Made by a program: the position numbers and the translations under genes. Positions 1-5,106 of a stretch of 7,776 nucleotides of DNA are shown here, in pieces (the first letter of the stretch is position 1; the number at the start of each line of letters is the position of its first letter). Location: assembly GCA_017517985.1 (NCBI GenBank), contig JAFWWX010000452.1, positions 1 through 7,776 on the forward strand, read 5' to 3'. This stretch comes from Clostridia bacterium. GTDB taxonomy: Bacteria > Bacillota_A > Clostridia > Oscillospirales > CAG-382. The notes under the pieces were generated by a model. The model was not told where the DNA came from. It was given only the letters and a program-made list of their open reading frames with translations, and searched no databases.

Positions 1-508
1 ACTGAGTAAGACACAGAACAATAATTCCCATGAGGATACCGGTTGTATCAATGCTGACTTCTGCTGTTTCAACGCCTGTTACCAAACGGACAAAGATACT
101 CATAATAAGTCCGATTACAGGAACTGCAATAGAAAAATAACCGATTTCACGCATCATGCGAATGTTATCCTTTTGAAATGGAGTAGCATTTTCCGACTTT
201 TTGAAAATAAGATATAAATTGCGAAATACCATTGCCACCACTGCAAGGATAATAAACGCTCCGATGCCAAATATCATGAAAGATGTCATATCGACATTTC
301 CGTTTATAACCGGAGCATTTACTTCAAAACCATATACTTCAAGATTTGCACCACAGCACTCCTTTGCATCAAAGCCAACAAAATAATTTACTTTGTTTGG
401 AGCCGTAACCGAGCAAATTGTTGCGGCCGCCATAAGTGCTGCTCCGACCCAGTGGAATACCTCTAAAATTTTTGCAATAATTTTTCCAAGCGTGTTTATA
501 GCTTTCAT
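1..508 (-). CDS. DUF2975-type integral membrane protein (5' part, C-terminus beyond the window)
   Basis: This gene reads leftward and runs off the window edge after 169 codons, so it is partial. The ATG at 508-506 follows a strong GGAGG site with 8-nt spacing. The product is hydrophobic: likely membrane segments are at about residues 11-34, 75-101, 122-143 and from 155 to the edge, with an extracytoplasmic loop at about 35-74 holding a CC pair (51-52). The stretch after TM2 (ATPFQKDNIRMMREIGYF, 108-125) matches the conserved 'PF...N...L..IGY' block that I recognise from DUF2975 proteins such as Bacillus YoaS. The family has no firm biochemical role. Members are usually followed by a small Xre/Cro-type regulator gene; that gene would lie left of the window and cannot be seen. 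Family assignment is by motif memory only. Confidence 0.8.
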   Translation of the reverse strand, partial: MKAINTLGKIIAKILEVFHWVGAALMAAATICSVTAPNKVNYFVGFDAKECCGANLEVYGFEVNAPVINGNVDMTSFMIFGIGAFIILAVVAMVFRNLYLIFKKSENATPFQKDNIRMMREIGYFSIAVPVIGLIMSIFVRLVTGVETAEVSIDTTGILMGIIVLCLTQ

Positions 509-539
509 CTCATATACCTCCAAAAGCTTTGATAATGAG

Positions 540-568
540 AGTATATCAGAAAATTTAATGTTTGTCAA
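540..568 (-). promoter_or_regulatory. SigA-type promoter for the DUF2975 gene
   Basis: On the minus strand, TTGACA (568-563), a 17-bp spacer and TATACT (545-540) form a near-consensus promoter, with TGA just before the -10 as an extended element. Transcription should begin near 533, giving a leader of about 25 nt before the ATG at 508. Confidence 0.85.
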
Positions 569-584
569 GTGTTTTTTAATGTTT
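554..584 (-). repeat. Two direct repeats of AAACATTAAA, 21-bp period, at the DUF2975 promoter
   Basis: The 10-bp word AAACATTAAA (minus strand) occurs at 584-575 and again at 563-554. One copy lies upstream of the -35 and one lies in the spacer, sharing a base with the -35. A 21-bp period is two helical turns, so both copies face the same side of the DNA. This is compatible with an operator for a dimeric regulator, possibly the Xre-type partner usual for this family, but the sequence is AT-rich and chance cannot be excluded. Confidence 0.4.
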
Positions 585-648
585 TTCGTTAAACAATATA
601 TCTTTGTCATTAAATCAATGCTTGATGTTTGCTTAATTGTGATCCGGG

Positions 649-678
649 AAGTCGCATTTGTAAAGCGAAATGCGGCTT
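649..678. repeat. Imperfect hairpin without a good U-tract
   Basis: AAGTCGCATTT (649-659) and AAATGCGGCTT (668-678) pair over 11 positions with one G-T wobble and an 8-nt loop. On the plus strand it is followed only by TTG, and on the minus strand by a GC-rich stretch, so it is a weak terminator candidate in either direction. It lies between the rrf2-side terminator and the DUF2975 promoter. It may be a dispersed palindromic element or a remnant terminator. Confidence 0.35.
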
Positions 679-710
679 TTGTAATTGAAGCGCAAGCTTG
701 TATTTGACGG

Positions 711-760
711 TTAAAAATAAGCGGAACCGGGATTTCAAAAAAAAGATTTCCCGATTCCGC
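711..760 (-). terminator. Rho-independent terminator after metY-cysK-rrf2
   Basis: The hairpin pairs GCGGAA (721-726) with TTCCGC (755-760) and CGGGA (728-732) with TCCCG (749-753), separated by one mismatch, around an A-rich loop. Read on the minus strand it is followed by TTATTTTTAA (720-711). It starts 22 nt after the stop codon of the Rrf2 gene. On the plus strand it is followed by TTTTC, so weak bidirectional action is possible. Confidence 0.85.
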
Positions 761-782
761 TTTTCAATATAATTATACCACA

Positions 783-1223
783 TTATATAAAAATGTCACT
801 ACTTATCTGAAAATGAGAGTTATTTTTTATCAGATCCTCAAGAGTTATGCCATCAAAATAGCCATTTACCATTTTGTGAAACTCTGTCCACATAGGAAGT
901 GTGGGACAGGTGTCTTTTCTGTTGCACGGCTTTGCATCACATTCAAGACAGGTAACAGGTGCAAGATTGCCTTCTGTCAGCCTTAAAATATCTCCAATCC
1001 TGTACTCTGACAATGGTTTTGACAAACGATAACCACCGCCTTTTCCATGCACACCCTCTATAAGCTTGTTTTTAGATAAGGTAGGCATAATTGCCTGAAT
1101 ATATTTCAGCGATAATCCCTGACGCTCAGCAACGGCTTTCATTGCAATATAGCCATCGTTTTGGTGCTCTGCAAGATCAAGCAAAACTCTAATAGCATAT
1201 CTGCCTCTTGTTGATATCAGCAT
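783..1223 (-). CDS. Rrf2-family transcriptional regulator (CymR/IscR-like)
   Basis: A 146-residue protein of usual Rrf2 length. It opens with the typical winged-helix start MLISTRGRYAIRVLLDLA, has a recognition region around residues 32-56 and the wing GKGGGYRLSKP (60-70). Four cysteines sit in the region that binds [2Fe-2S] in IscR: C92, C95, C100 and C106. C92, C100 and C106 align with IscR C92, C98 and C104, but the IscR histidine ligand (H107) appears as leucine (L109 in CPTLPMW). Whether it binds a cluster is unknown. The start has a GGGAGGAG site 7 nt upstream. It lies 71 bp after cysK and has its own promoter, so it can be made by read-through or alone. Its position after metY-cysK suggests control of cysteine and sulfur genes, as for CymR of Bacillus, which senses through CysK. 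Inferred targets are the two palindromes in the metY promoter. Confidence 0.88.
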   Translation of the reverse strand: MLISTRGRYAIRVLLDLAEHQNDGYIAMKAVAERQGLSLKYIQAIMPTLSKNKLIEGVHGKGGGYRLSKPLSEYRIGDILRLTEGNLAPVTCLECDAKPCNRKDTCPTLPMWTEFHKMVNGYFDGITLEDLIKNNSHFQISSDIFI

Positions 1224-1262
1224 GGATTTTCTCCTCCCAGTTACTAAAATGATATATAATCA

Positions 1263-1291
1263 ATTATACACCATATCGGTAGGTTAATCAA
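1263..1291 (-). promoter_or_regulatory. Internal promoter for the Rrf2 gene, with ACC-N9-GGT element
   Basis: In the cysK-rrf2 gap the minus strand carries TTGATT (1291-1286), a 17-bp spacer and TATAAT (1268-1263). The predicted start is near 1256, about 33 nt before the ATG. The spacer contains ACCTACCGATATGGT, an ACC-N9-GGT arrangement resembling ACCTAAGCGATAGGT within the downstream metY operator. This hints at autoregulation but the match is partial (8 of 15 positions). Confidence 0.7.
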
Positions 1292-1294
1292 CTG

Positions 1295-2227
1295 TTATTC
1301 TGAAAAAAGTGGTGTTGAAAGATATCTGTCACCCATATCAGGAAGTAAAACAACTATTGTTTTCCCCTCATTCTCACTCCGCCTCGCAAGCTCAAGGGCA
1401 GCATACACTGCGGCACCTGATGATATACCCACAAGCACACCTTCATTTTTACATATCAATCTGCTGGTTTCAAAAGCATCTTCGTTGGATACCGCTATGA
1501 TTTCATCATAAATCTTTGTATCAAGAACATCGGGAACAAATCCTGCACCGATACCCTGAATTTTGTGTGCTCCGGGGACACCTGTTGACAAAACCGCCGA
1601 AGATTCAGGCTCAACTGCAACAACCCTTATCTTTGGATTTTTTGATTTTAAATACTTTCCGACACCTGTTATTGTACCGCCTGTACCGACACCTGCAACA
1701 AATATATCCACATTTCCGTCCGTGTCTTCATATATTTCAGGACCTGTTGTGAGATAGTGTGCTTTAGGATTTGCAGGATTTATAAATTGTCCGGGGATAA
1801 AGCTATTTGGAATTTCCTTTGCTAATTCCTCGGCTTTTGCTATTGCTCCTTTCATACCTTTTGCACCATCGGTAAGTACAAGTTCCGCGCCATATGCCTT
1901 TATAAGTTGTCTGCGTTCAACAGACATCGTTTCAGGCATTACAATAATAATACGATATCCTCTTGCTGCCGCAACAGCTGTAAGACCGATTCCCGTATTT
2001 CCGGATGTTGGTTCTATAATAACAGAACCCCTCTTCAATTTTCCACTTTGTTCAGCATCATCAATCATGGCTTTTGCGATACGGTCTTTCACTGAACCTG
2101 CAGGATTAAAATATTCAAGCTTTGCAAGAATTTTTGCTTTCAAATCATATTTTTTCTCAAGATGTGTAAGTTCTAATATTGGTGTTTTGCCGATAAGTTC
2201 ATCGCTTGATGTATATATTTTGCTCAT
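1295..2227 (-). CDS. cysK: Cysteine synthase A (O-acetylserine sulfhydrylase)
   Basis: A 310-residue PLP enzyme of full family length, making cysteine from O-acetylserine and sulfide in the cytoplasm. The PLP lysine is K47 in NPAGSVKDR, the substrate-binding loop is PTSGNTG (73-79), the phosphate-binding loop is GTGGT (181-185), and GISSGAA (267-273) carries the serine that contacts the pyridine nitrogen. The C-terminal block [12 protein letters not shown] is the usual CysK ending. The ATG at 2227 is preceded by AAGGAGGG with 7-nt spacing; this site overlaps the last codons of metY, whose stop is 3 bp upstream, so translation is probably coupled. CysK could also act as a partner of the Rrf2 regulator encoded next, by analogy with the CymR-CysK complex; that is inference. 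Confidence 0.96.
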   Translation of the reverse strand: MSKIYTSSDELIGKTPILELTHLEKKYDLKAKILAKLEYFNPAGSVKDRIAKAMIDDAEQSGKLKRGSVIIEPTSGNTGIGLTAVAAARGYRIIIVMPETMSVERRQLIKAYGAELVLTDGAKGMKGAIAKAEELAKEIPNSFIPGQFINPANPKAHYLTTGPEIYEDTDGNVDIFVAGVGTGGTITGVGKYLKSKNPKIRVVAVEPESSAVLSTGVPGAHKIQGIGAGFVPDVLDTKIYDEIIAVSNEDAFETSRLICKNEGVLVGISSGAAVYAALELARRSENEGKTIVVLLPDMGDRYLSTPLFSE

Positions 2228-2230
2228 AAT

Positions 2231-3520
2231 TTAACCCTCCTTAATTACTTTGAATCCATTTTGCAAATCAGCAATAATATCGTCAATGTGTTCTGTACCG
2301 ATAGAAAGGCGGATTGTATTAGGTTTGATACCCTGATCAGCAAGTTCTTCTTCGGTAAGCTGACTGTGGGTTGTAGTTGCAGGATGAATAACCAAACTCT
2401 TCGCATCTGCAACATTGGCAAGAAGCGAAAAGATTTTTAAGTTATCAATAAACTTGTGTGCTTCCTCCTGACCGCCTTTAATTTCAAATGTAAATATAGA
2501 ACCTCCGCCGTTTGGAAAATACTTCTGATATAATGTATTGTCGGGATGTTCGGGAAGTGATGGATGGTTAACCTTTTCGACCTGCGGATGATTTTTGAGA
2601 AATTCCACAACCTTTTTGGTGTTTTCTGCGTGACGTTCTAAACGGAGCGAAAGCGTTTCAACACCCTGCAAAAGAAGGAATGCCGCAAAAGGCGAAATTG
2701 TCGCACCTGTATCACGAAGAAGTATTGCTCTTACATATGTAACAAATGCAGCTGGACCTACAGCTTTTGTAAACGATACACCATGATAGCTTGGGTTAGG
2801 GCTACTTATTGCCGGATAATTACCGGATGCTTCCCAATCAAATTTTCCCGAATCTACAATTACTCCACCAAGAGTTGTACCGTGACCGCCGATAAACTTT
2901 GTTGCGGAATGTACCACGATATCTGCACCGTGTTCAATAGGGCGGATAAGATACGGAGTACCAAAGGTGTTGTCAACAACCAGGGGTAAGCCGTGCTTAT
3001 GAGCAAGTTCAGCCAGAGCATCAATATCAGGAATATCGCTATTTGGATTACCAAGCGTTTCGATATATATTGCTCTTGTGTTATCCTGAATTGCCGTTTT
3101 AACCTCGTTAAGGTCGTGAATATTTACAAATGTTGAGGTAATGCCGAAGTTTGGTAACGTATGAGCAAGCAGATTATAGCTTCCGCCATAAATGGTTTTC
3201 TGTGCTACAATATGACCGCCATTCTGAGCAAGTGACTGCAGAGTGTATGTAATCGCTGCCGCACCTGACGCTAATGCAAGTGCCGCAACACCGCCCTCGA
3301 GTGATGCAATACGCTTTTCAAAAACATCCTGTGTGGAGTTGGTAAGTCTGCCGTATATGTTTCCTGCGTCCGCAAGTCCAAAGCGAGCAGCTGCATGTGC
3401 TGAGTTTTTAAATACATAAGAGGTGGTTGCGTAAATCGGTACTGCTCTTGCATCTGTTGCCGGATCAGGATTTTCCTGACCTACATGGAGTTGTTTTGTT
3501 TCAAATTTATATTCTGACAT
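2231..3520 (-). CDS. metY: O-acetylhomoserine sulfhydrylase (MetY)
   Basis: A 429-residue Cys/Met-metabolism PLP enzyme, converting O-acetylhomoserine and sulfide to homocysteine for methionine synthesis. The length and the insert around residues 230-260 ([21 protein letters not shown]) fit sulfhydrylases rather than the shorter (about 380) cystathionine synthases or lyases. The PLP lysine is K208 in [11 protein letters not shown]. Other conserved sites are Y56 and R58 (NIYGR), the SGAAA loop at 85-89 and D183 in VVDNTFG. I chose the ATG at 3520 ([14 protein letters not shown]) because AAGGAAG lies 7 nt upstream and family members begin here; an in-frame ATG at 3544 would add 8 residues that include the ribosome binding site. 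It is the first enzyme gene of the unit and lies about 370 nt from the predicted start of transcription, behind a leader-peptide attenuator. Confidence 0.95.
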   Translation of the reverse strand: MSEYKFETKQLHVGQENPDPATDARAVPIYATTSYVFKNSAHAAARFGLADAGNIYGRLTNSTQDVFEKRIASLEGGVAALALASGAAAITYTLQSLAQNGGHIVAQKTIYGGSYNLLAHTLPNFGITSTFVNIHDLNEVKTAIQDNTRAIYIETLGNPNSDIPDIDALAELAHKHGLPLVVDNTFGTPYLIRPIEHGADIVVHSATKFIGGHGTTLGGVIVDSGKFDWEASGNYPAISSPNPSYHGVSFTKAVGPAAFVTYVRAILLRDTGATISPFAAFLLLQGVETLSLRLERHAENTKKVVEFLKNHPQVEKVNHPSLPEHPDNTLYQKYFPNGGGSIFTFEIKGGQEEAHKFIDNLKIFSLLANVADAKSLVIHPATTTHSQLTEEELADQGIKPNTIRLSIGTEHIDDIIADLQNGFKVIKEG

Positions 3521-3578
3521 AATGATTCTTCCTTCCATATTCAAAAATTTAATTGCAATTTTTCTTTTGATTATGAAA

Positions 3579-3635
3579 TCACATTCGTCCGAATCTGTAA
3601 TTGCTTCTTACAAGCTTTTCAAATATAAAGCTCAT
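3579..3635 (-). CDS. Small ORF of 18 codons between the leader terminator and metY
   Basis: The peptide is MSFIFEKLVRSNYRFGRM. Its ATG (3635) follows AAGAAGGTG with about 5-nt spacing, a credible ribosome binding site that begins just after the terminator U-tract. It ends 58 nt before the metY start. It shows no run of Met, Cys or Trp codons, no signal peptide and no membrane helix; it is basic and partly amphipathic. It would be translated only when transcription passes the terminator. It might be a real microprotein, a second leader that prepares metY translation, or chance. The function is unknown. Confidence 0.45.
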   Translation of the reverse strand: MSFIFEKLVRSNYRFGRM

Positions 3636-3652
3636 TTTTACACCTTCTTAAC

Positions 3653-3692
3653 AAAAAATAAAACCGGTTGACTCCGATAAAGTCTCCCGGTT
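3653..3692 (-). terminator. Intrinsic terminator inside the metY leader (attenuator terminator)
   Basis: On the minus strand AACCGG (3692-3687) pairs with CCGGTT (3667-3662), and inside it GACT (3684-3681) pairs with AGTC (3673-3670) across a small internal loop. The loop is TTATCGG. The stem runs into TTTTATTTTTT (3663-3653). It begins 27 nt after the leader-peptide stop codon and lies well upstream of metY, so it must be bypassed for metY and cysK to be transcribed. No U-tract follows on the plus strand, so it acts leftward only. Confidence 0.88.
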
Positions 3693-3764
3693 AAAAGCAA
3701 CGTTATTGCACAAATTTATTTATGCGATACAAAGTTTTTTCTTTGAAATGGAGAACATATCGGA
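3673..3764 (-). promoter_or_regulatory. Predicted antiterminator pairing in the metY leader
   Basis: Minus-strand TCCGATA (3764-3758) can pair perfectly with TATCGGA (3679-3673), and TCTCC (3754-3750) with GGAGA (3687-3683). The two helices stack in antiparallel order across a symmetric 3x3 internal loop. The distal segment takes up one base of the outer terminator stem, half of its inner stem, and the loop, so the two structures exclude each other. The proximal segment is codons 29-33 of the leader peptide, directly after the Met/Cys cluster. A ribosome stalled in the cluster would leave it free, while one running on towards the stop codon would cover it. Two small hairpins (CAAAG-A6-CTTTG at 3745-3730 and GCAAT/GTTGC at 3709-3697) fit inside the enclosed loop. 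Found by eye; no folding energy was calculated. Confidence 0.7.
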
Positions 3765-3848
3765 TATAAGCGCACACAAACACATGCACATCTGGCAAAT
3801 CCACATGCACATCCACATCATAATTATAGTGGTATAAGGTTTAATCAT
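3720..3848 (-). CDS. Met/Cys/Trp-rich leader peptide (42 aa) of the metY-cysK attenuator
   Basis: The ORF starts at ATG 3848, about 44 nt after the predicted transcription start, and ends at TAA 3720, 27 nt before the leader terminator. The sequence begins MIKPYTTII; residues 10-25 are MMWMCMWICQMCMCLC (6 Met, 5 Cys, 2 Trp in 16), and the tail is ALISDMFSISKKKLCIA. An AAAGGA site lies 10 nt upstream of this ATG. A nearer ATG at 3853 opens only ATG-TTA-TGA and overlaps the start as ATGA, so start choice is uncertain. The inferred role is to sense charged tRNA: stalling at hungry Met or Cys codons would favour the antiterminator and read-through into metY and cysK, whose pathways lead to methionine and cysteine. 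A less likely alternative is a small metal- or membrane-associated peptide; residues 8-29 are hydrophobic. Confidence 0.78.
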   Translation of the reverse strand: MIKPYTTIIMMWMCMWICQMCMCLCALISDMFSISKKKLCIA

Positions 3849-3874
3849 AACATTGTTATCCTTTCTTGAAATAT

Positions 3875-3897
3875 TTACCTATCGCTTAGGTTGGTAA
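3875..3897 (-). promoter_or_regulatory. Operator O2, TTACC-N13-GGTAA, at the metY transcription start
   Basis: TTACC (3875-3879) and GGTAA (3893-3897) form an inverted repeat with a 13-bp spacer. The outer arms match those of O1 exactly in sequence and spacing. It covers the predicted start site just downstream of the -10, so binding would block initiation. A nested ACCTA-N5-TAGGT palindrome lies within it. The centre is 37 bp from the centre of O1. The likely binder is the Rrf2 regulator of this unit. Confidence 0.65.
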
Positions 3898-3898
3898 T

Positions 3899-3927
3899 AG
3901 TATAACACTATTTACCTACTTTGTCAA
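3899..3927 (-). promoter_or_regulatory. SigA-type promoter of the metY-cysK-rrf2 unit
   Basis: Minus strand TTGACA (3927-3922), 17-bp spacer, TATACT (3904-3899): a near-perfect promoter. Transcription should start close to 3892, giving a leader of about 370 nt before the metY ATG at 3520. Operator O1 covers the -35 and O2 the start point, so this strong promoter is probably repressed when sulfur is sufficient. Confidence 0.88.
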
Positions 3928-3936
3928 TAGGTAAAT
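3910..3936 (-). promoter_or_regulatory. Operator O1, perfect 9-bp inverted repeat over the metY -35
   Basis: ATTTACCTA (3910-3918) and TAGGTAAAT (3928-3936) are perfect 9-bp arms around a 9-bp spacer that contains the -35 hexamer. A dimeric repressor bound here would exclude RNA polymerase. The same TTACC-N13-GGTAA core recurs at O2, supporting a specific regulator. Length and placement are typical of Rrf2-family operators in cysteine regulons. Confidence 0.78.
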
Positions 3937-3968
3937 AATTTTTTTAGTGTTATGTAAAATATTAAAAA

Positions 3969-3981
3969 CCTCAGAGGATAA
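3969..3981 (+). repeat. Left copy of a 13-bp inverted repeat flanking the SGNH/SemiSWEET/two-component block
   Basis: CCTCAGAGGATAA lies 9 bp outside the terminator at 3990 and matches, in inverted orientation, 7597-7609 next to the terminator of the response regulator gene. It contains the small palindrome CCTC-A-GAGG. No transposase or integrase is seen between the copies. It could be a dispersed intergenic repeat or chance. Confidence 0.35.
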
Positions 3982-3989
3982 GAGCAGTA

Positions 3990-4029
3990 TATAAAAAGGC
4001 TGAACGATATTGCATTCAGCCTTTTTATA
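3990..4029. terminator. Bidirectional terminator between the SGNH gene and the metY promoter
   Basis: TATAAAAAGGCTGAA (3990-4004) pairs perfectly over 15 bp with TTCAGCCTTTTTATA (4015-4029) around a 10-nt loop. T-runs close the stem in both directions. It ends minus-strand transcripts of the SemiSWEET/SGNH pair, about 100 nt past the stop codon, before the metY promoter region. The stretch 4030-4126 shows nothing else recognisable. Confidence 0.85.
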
Positions 4030-4126
4030 GTAATACAGAATTGGTTATCTTATAAGGTTTTGGGCTGTCCTAAATATTCGAAGGATGGTACACATTTTCC
4101 CTGCTTGTTAAACTAACGGATATTTT

Positions 4127-4714
4127 TTATCTTGTATAACTATAATCATTTACACAGAACAATAACCTAACCAAATTATTAAGCGGTCTTTTGTTTTTTA
4201 GCGGATGTACAAACCCAATATCATATACAAACGAAACCACATCTTGCGTTTGCTTTGGATTCCACACCTTTTTCTGCGAAATGTCACAGAACTCACATTT
4301 TTCTGAATCTGCTATGTATTTTAAATGTTTATTTAACTTTTCGATATTAGAATCAGTGTTAAAATTCTTAAAAGATACAATGGCGATTCTGCACTTTTTG
4401 TTATCCTTTCGAATTCGAGAAATTAACCTTCGGTAATTGCTGGAAAATTCCTCCGTTGATTTTAAAAGCATCTCAATATCTGCATCGCCAATGTGCAAAA
4501 GTATAGTTTCGGGATTGAGGTCTGCAATATTTAAGGCGTAAATATCAGTTGCGTTTGAAATTGAAATATTTTCGGCACTTCTATTATAATAATTTTCTTT
4601 TAGTGAAAATGCCTGTTTTAATTCACAAAGAGGAATATTCAAATCTTCTTCTCCTCCGAAAATAACTGTTCCGCCTTGTTTAGCGAGTTCGTTTAATAAT
4701 TTATAATCTTTCAT
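4127..4714 (-). CDS. SGNH/GDSL-like protein, catalytic motifs degenerate
   Basis: A 195-residue soluble protein. I recognise it by overall pattern as a family often labelled SGNH hydrolase in Clostridia: N-terminal strand and turn VIFGGEED (17-24), NRSAENISISNA (44-55), LLHIGDAD (72-79), a strand RIAIVSFKN (109-117), and the C-terminal block SFVYDIGFVHPLKNKRPLNN (151-170). At the position of the GDS nucleophile motif there is FGGEED, so the catalytic serine appears absent. Block III (GxND) is replaced by HIGDAD. H160 in GFVHPL matches the usual block V histidine, but the DxxH spacing is not standard. It is therefore either a non-catalytic member or an enzyme with different chemistry. Start: AGGAGGAG 6 nt before ATG 4714. 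It is 14 nt after the SemiSWEET gene, probably in one transcript. Confidence 0.75.
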   Translation of the reverse strand: MKDYKLLNELAKQGGTVIFGGEEDLNIPLCELKQAFSLKENYYNRSAENISISNATDIYALNIADLNPETILLHIGDADIEMLLKSTEEFSSNYRRLISRIRKDNKKCRIAIVSFKNFNTDSNIEKLNKHLKYIADSEKCEFCDISQKKVWNPKQTQDVVSFVYDIGFVHPLKNKRPLNNLVRLLFCVNDYSYTR

Positions 4715-4728
4715 CAGTTTCTCCTCCT

Positions 4729-5001
4729 CTACCTTGAATTTTTATCTAAAGCGACATTTCTGAAATATACCACAATGTTCAAAAGGACGATAGCAAGGTT
4801 GATAAGATAAACCACAAACACATAATTCATTTGCCCCGACACAACCTTTGAACTTATCCCTGCTATGTATCCTGTAAAGATTAAGAGGATAAACGGCAGG
4901 CTTGTTGTCTTTGCCGTCCGTGCTTTATATGCCTTAATAACATTTATTGGCCACGATAGGCCAAAGCATACTAACATAATTGTTTCAAAAATAGAACTCA
5001 T
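4729..5001 (-). CDS. SemiSWEET / PQ-loop family membrane protein
   Basis: A 90-residue protein of SemiSWEET size with three predicted membrane helices: about residues 4-21, 34-52 and 58-79. The conserved region is CFGLSWPINVIKAYKARTAKTTSLPF (12-37): a proline-containing helix followed by the basic loop and the K-T-S-L sequence typical of PQ-loop/SemiSWEET half-transporters, which work as dimers to move small sugars. The substrate cannot be told from sequence; many small PQ-loop proteins in Firmicutes have no known cargo. AAAGGAG lies 9 nt upstream of ATG 5001. It is first in a unit with the SGNH-like gene and divergent from the sensor kinase gene. Confidence 0.85.
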   Translation of the reverse strand: MSSIFETIMLVCFGLSWPINVIKAYKARTAKTTSLPFILLIFTGYIAGISSKVVSGQMNYVFVVYLINLAIVLLNIVVYFRNVALDKNSR

Positions 5002-5036
5002 AACACAAAACTCCTTTGTTTTTTATTTCGTATTAA

Positions 5037-5065
5037 AGCCTATCACAACAAAGAAATGTTGACAA
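5037..5065 (-). promoter_or_regulatory. Possible promoter for the SemiSWEET/SGNH unit
   Basis: Minus strand TTGTCA (5065-5060), 17-bp spacer, and TAGGCT (5042-5037) preceded by TGA as an extended -10. The -10 is poor, keeping only the first, second and last consensus bases, which would suit an activated promoter. The leader would be about 29 nt. Confidence 0.4.
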
Positions 5066-5106
5066 TTTTATGTAAAATATAAACATGATTTGTTATTTCA
5101 GAAAAT

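Noticed and set aside
201..386. 61-codon plus-strand reading frame
   Set aside because: Antisense shadow of the DUF2975 gene.
614..626. ATCAA-TGC-TTGAT palindrome
   Set aside because: Five-base arms, not tied to a promoter element; expected by chance in this base composition.
393..707. 104-codon plus-strand reading frame
   Set aside because: It runs antisense through the DUF2975 start and its near-consensus promoter, has no ribosome binding site, and its translation resembles no family I know.
1309..2095. Several plus-strand frames of 62-78 codons opposite cysK
   Set aside because: Low-complexity His/Gln/Pro-rich translations typical of antisense shadows; cysK on the other strand is full length with all motifs.
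3521..3544. Upstream in-frame start for metY
   Set aside because: The eight added codons contain the ribosome binding site of the ATG at 3520 and match no family N-terminus.
3521..3892. T-box or SAM riboswitch in the metY leader
   Set aside because: No T-box AGGGTGGNACCGCG-like motif and no recognisable S-box core was found by eye; the leader is instead filled by the peptide ORF, the antiterminator and the terminator.
5059..5064. TTGACA on the plus strand as a kinase promoter
   Set aside because: No acceptable -10 at 16-18 bp; the 5145-5173 promoter with a TATAAT and TGC extension is far better.
5065..5078. ATTTTA-TG-TAAAAT palindrome and its similarity to TATGTAAAATAT near 3951
   Set aside because: Short, pure AT-type match in AT-rich intergenic DNA; not enough to claim a shared operator.
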